Shown: piece after piece, positions 5,030 to 6,080 of the stretch
How the letters are laid out: every line of letters starts with the position of its first letter
How positions within the stretch are numbered: the stretch's first letter is position 1
Assembly (NCBI GenBank): GCA_947176425.1
Contig: CAMWQV010000140.1
Location: 1 to 6,080 of the forward strand
Length of the DNA: 6,080 nt
DNA from: an uncultured Clostridia bacterium
GTDB taxonomy: Bacteria > Bacillota > Clostridia > Oscillospirales > Oscillospiraceae
Direction of reading: 5' to 3'
The notes under the pieces: model-generated
What the model was told of the DNA's origin: nothing
Seen by the model: the letters and a program-made list of their open reading frames with translations, nothing else
The model's database searches: none
Translations under genes and position numbers: made by a program

Positions 5030-5059
5030 TTGATATAATAATAAAGTTTTGCATATCAT
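5030..5059 (+). promoter_or_regulatory. TTGATA-N15-GCATA promoter of the 5120 gene
   Basis: TTGATA (5030-5035), 15 bases, GCATA (5051-5055), with TATCAT (5054-5059) as the -10 at an 18-base spacer. Transcription would start near 5066 and give a leader of about 54 bases. The surroundings are very AT-rich and contain two other TATAAT hexamers (5034-5039, 5066-5071), but neither has as good a -35 at the right distance. Confidence 0.6.
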
Positions 5060-5119
5060 GTTATATATAATAAACCGCGAACAAATCTTCGCAGACTATC
5101 AAAAGGAGAGATTATTTTT

Positions 5120-6080
5120 ATGGAAACCAAACCAATCCCCCGCAAAAACAACAACTACTCAGAGCAGCTGAAAGTAGACGGCAGACAGTATAAAAGCATA
5201 GCTGAATTTTGTTCTGACTACGATTTTTCTTACCGCACTGTACTCAATTATATGCAGTCCGGAAAGACCGCAGGTGAAGTTATCACGGAAATGCGGGAAC
5301 GGATAAGCAACCCCAGAAAAATTCAGCCTGACAACAGTCCGTCATACCAGTCGATCCCATGCACAGTAGACGGCGAAGAATTCCCAAGCAGAAAAGCGGC
5401 GTGCGACACATTTCGTGTGCCATACTCATCTGTCATGGCCCGACTCTGGAGGCATCCGGAGATGTCGTTTGAAGAAGCTCTGCTGCGGGGAGCAAGAAAA
5501 TGGAGATATATTCTGCCTGTCGAGCATTTGCGTAAACCCGCATCCACCCAGCCGTTTGCGTCCCACAGCGGAAACACCAATGAAGCAGATTTGCCGACCT
5601 TGAGCAAGATTGAAGGATTCCTTACAACAAACTGCTATGGCGATGAAAAGGGGTTTTACTGTGAATGGGACGAAAATCCTGAACGATGGATGCTGCAAAT
5701 GAACGCATATCTGCATCCTCCCAGAGATCGCCGGACCGTCAGCATTTATTATGAACACAAGGCTCCGAATTTTGCAAAAACGTTTCAATTCGCCATCGAA
5801 AACCTTTTCACTATTCCCGCAGAAGGGGAGAGTGTCACCAATGATTCCCTAGCAAAATGTCTGAATATCATCAACGATCTTCACTGCCAATACTCCGGCG
5901 TGACGCTGAGTGTCACAAATGGAACCATACGCGCAAGCAGCCATCATGTCACATCCGGATCAGCATTCAGCGGTCGGCAGTTTATTTTTGCGCTTCATAA
6001 TTTCATCGGGACAGCCGCTGAAATGTTTAAGAACCTGTATTCAACTATTTACCATCTGCGTAAGAGGGTATGTAAATGGG
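5120..6080 (+). CDS. Protein with two N-terminal HTH-like repeats (partial, 3' end missing)
   Basis: The frame is open from ATG 5120 to the window edge (320 codons plus one base) with no stop, so the true C-terminus lies beyond 6080. AAGGAG at 5103-5108 precedes the start, and a short hairpin (GCGAA 5077-5081 with TTCGC 5088-5092) sits in the leader. Residues about 17-56 and 81-122 are two copies of one repeat. Aligned at an offset of 64 they share VDG, an aromatic, Ser, Cys, Tyr and Val at positions 19-21/83-85, 24/88, 26/90, 31/95, 38/102 and 41/105, then an acidic ending. This resembles the small NUMOD/IENR1-type helix-turn-helix repeats found in phage and mobile-element proteins, so DNA binding is likely. 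A Pro/Ser/Asn-rich linker (about 140-160) leads to a mixed alpha/beta region (165-312), which loosely resembles YbjN-like domains; that part is uncertain. It may be a regulator. Confidence 0.92.
   Translation, partial: METKPIPRKNNNYSEQLKVDGRQYKSIAEFCSDYDFSYRTVLNYMQSGKTAGEVITEMRERISNPRKIQPDNSPSYQSIPCTVDGEEFPSRKAACDTFRVPYSSVMARLWRHPEMSFEEALLRGARKWRYILPVEHLRKPASTQPFASHSGNTNEADLPTLSKIEGFLTTNCYGDEKGFYCEWDENPERWMLQMNAYLHPPRDRRTVSIYYEHKAPNFAKTFQFAIENLFTIPAEGESVTNDSLAKCLNIINDLHCQYSGVTLSVTNGTIRASSHHVTSGSAFSGRQFIFALHNFIGTAAEMFKNLYSTIYHLRKRVCKW

Noticed and set aside
5034..5071. Two extra TATAAT hexamers upstream of the 5120 gene
   Set aside because: The first has only TTGCAT at a 19-base spacer and the second has no -35; the TTGATA/TATCAT pair fits better and matches the other promoters.
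5323..5788. Minus-strand frames of 94 and 120 codons within the 5120 gene
   Set aside because: They lie wholly antisense to a 961-base open frame with a good start, lack ribosome sites, and have shadow-like composition.

Overview
The window looks like an accessory or intergenic-rich stretch of a low-to-mid GC Gram-positive chromosome, most likely a gut Clostridia (Ruminococcaceae/Oscillospiraceae-like) genome or a mobile element in one. This is inferred from purine-rich GGAGG-type ribosome binding sites, sigma-A-like TTGAYA/TATAAT promoters, intrinsic terminators with T tracts, and an ImmA/IrrE-family protein. No rRNA, tRNA, CRISPR array, transposase or integrase is visible.

Layout. Positions 1-90 hold the tail of an upstream plus-strand gene. 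Positions 120-1250 are a run of very small plus-strand ORFs (66, possibly 52, 72 and 49 codons). They have good ribosome sites but no recognisable family, and two clear promoters lie at 121-150 and 961-989. A bidirectional terminator at 1251-1292 separates them from a convergent minus-strand gene (1315-1818) for an ImmA/IrrE metallopeptidase with an intact HELGH motif. About 770 bases without a convincing gene follow (1880-2645). Next is a plus-strand pair: an unknown 153-residue protein (2646-3107) and a 244-residue protein with a cysteine-rich, probably zinc-binding C-terminus (3157-3891). A strong terminator ends the pair. A second pair encodes a membrane-anchored protein that aligns with the ImmA/IrrE core but has lost every metal ligand (4066-4659), and an 80-residue single-pass membrane protein (4707-4949). 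Another terminator follows. A large gene starting at 5120 stays open to the end of the window (320 codons seen). It begins with two tandem copies of a roughly 40-residue helix-turn-helix-like repeat and continues into a domain of uncertain, possibly YbjN-like, fold.

Main observations. First, four transcription units in this window (the ImmA-like gene on the minus strand, and the genes at 2646, 4066 and 5120) are each preceded by the same promoter pattern: TTGATA, exactly 15 bases, GCATA, with the -10 hexamer overlapping the end (TAGTAT, TATAAA, TATTAT, TATCAT). This suggests common expression and ties otherwise unrelated genes together. Second, an apparently active ImmA-like protease and a membrane-tethered, catalytically dead relative are encoded about 2.2 kb apart under this same promoter type, with no HTH repressor partner beside either. 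A working idea, not proven by sequence, is a protease/pseudoprotease regulatory set in which the dead homologue senses, sequesters or competes for the substrate at the membrane.
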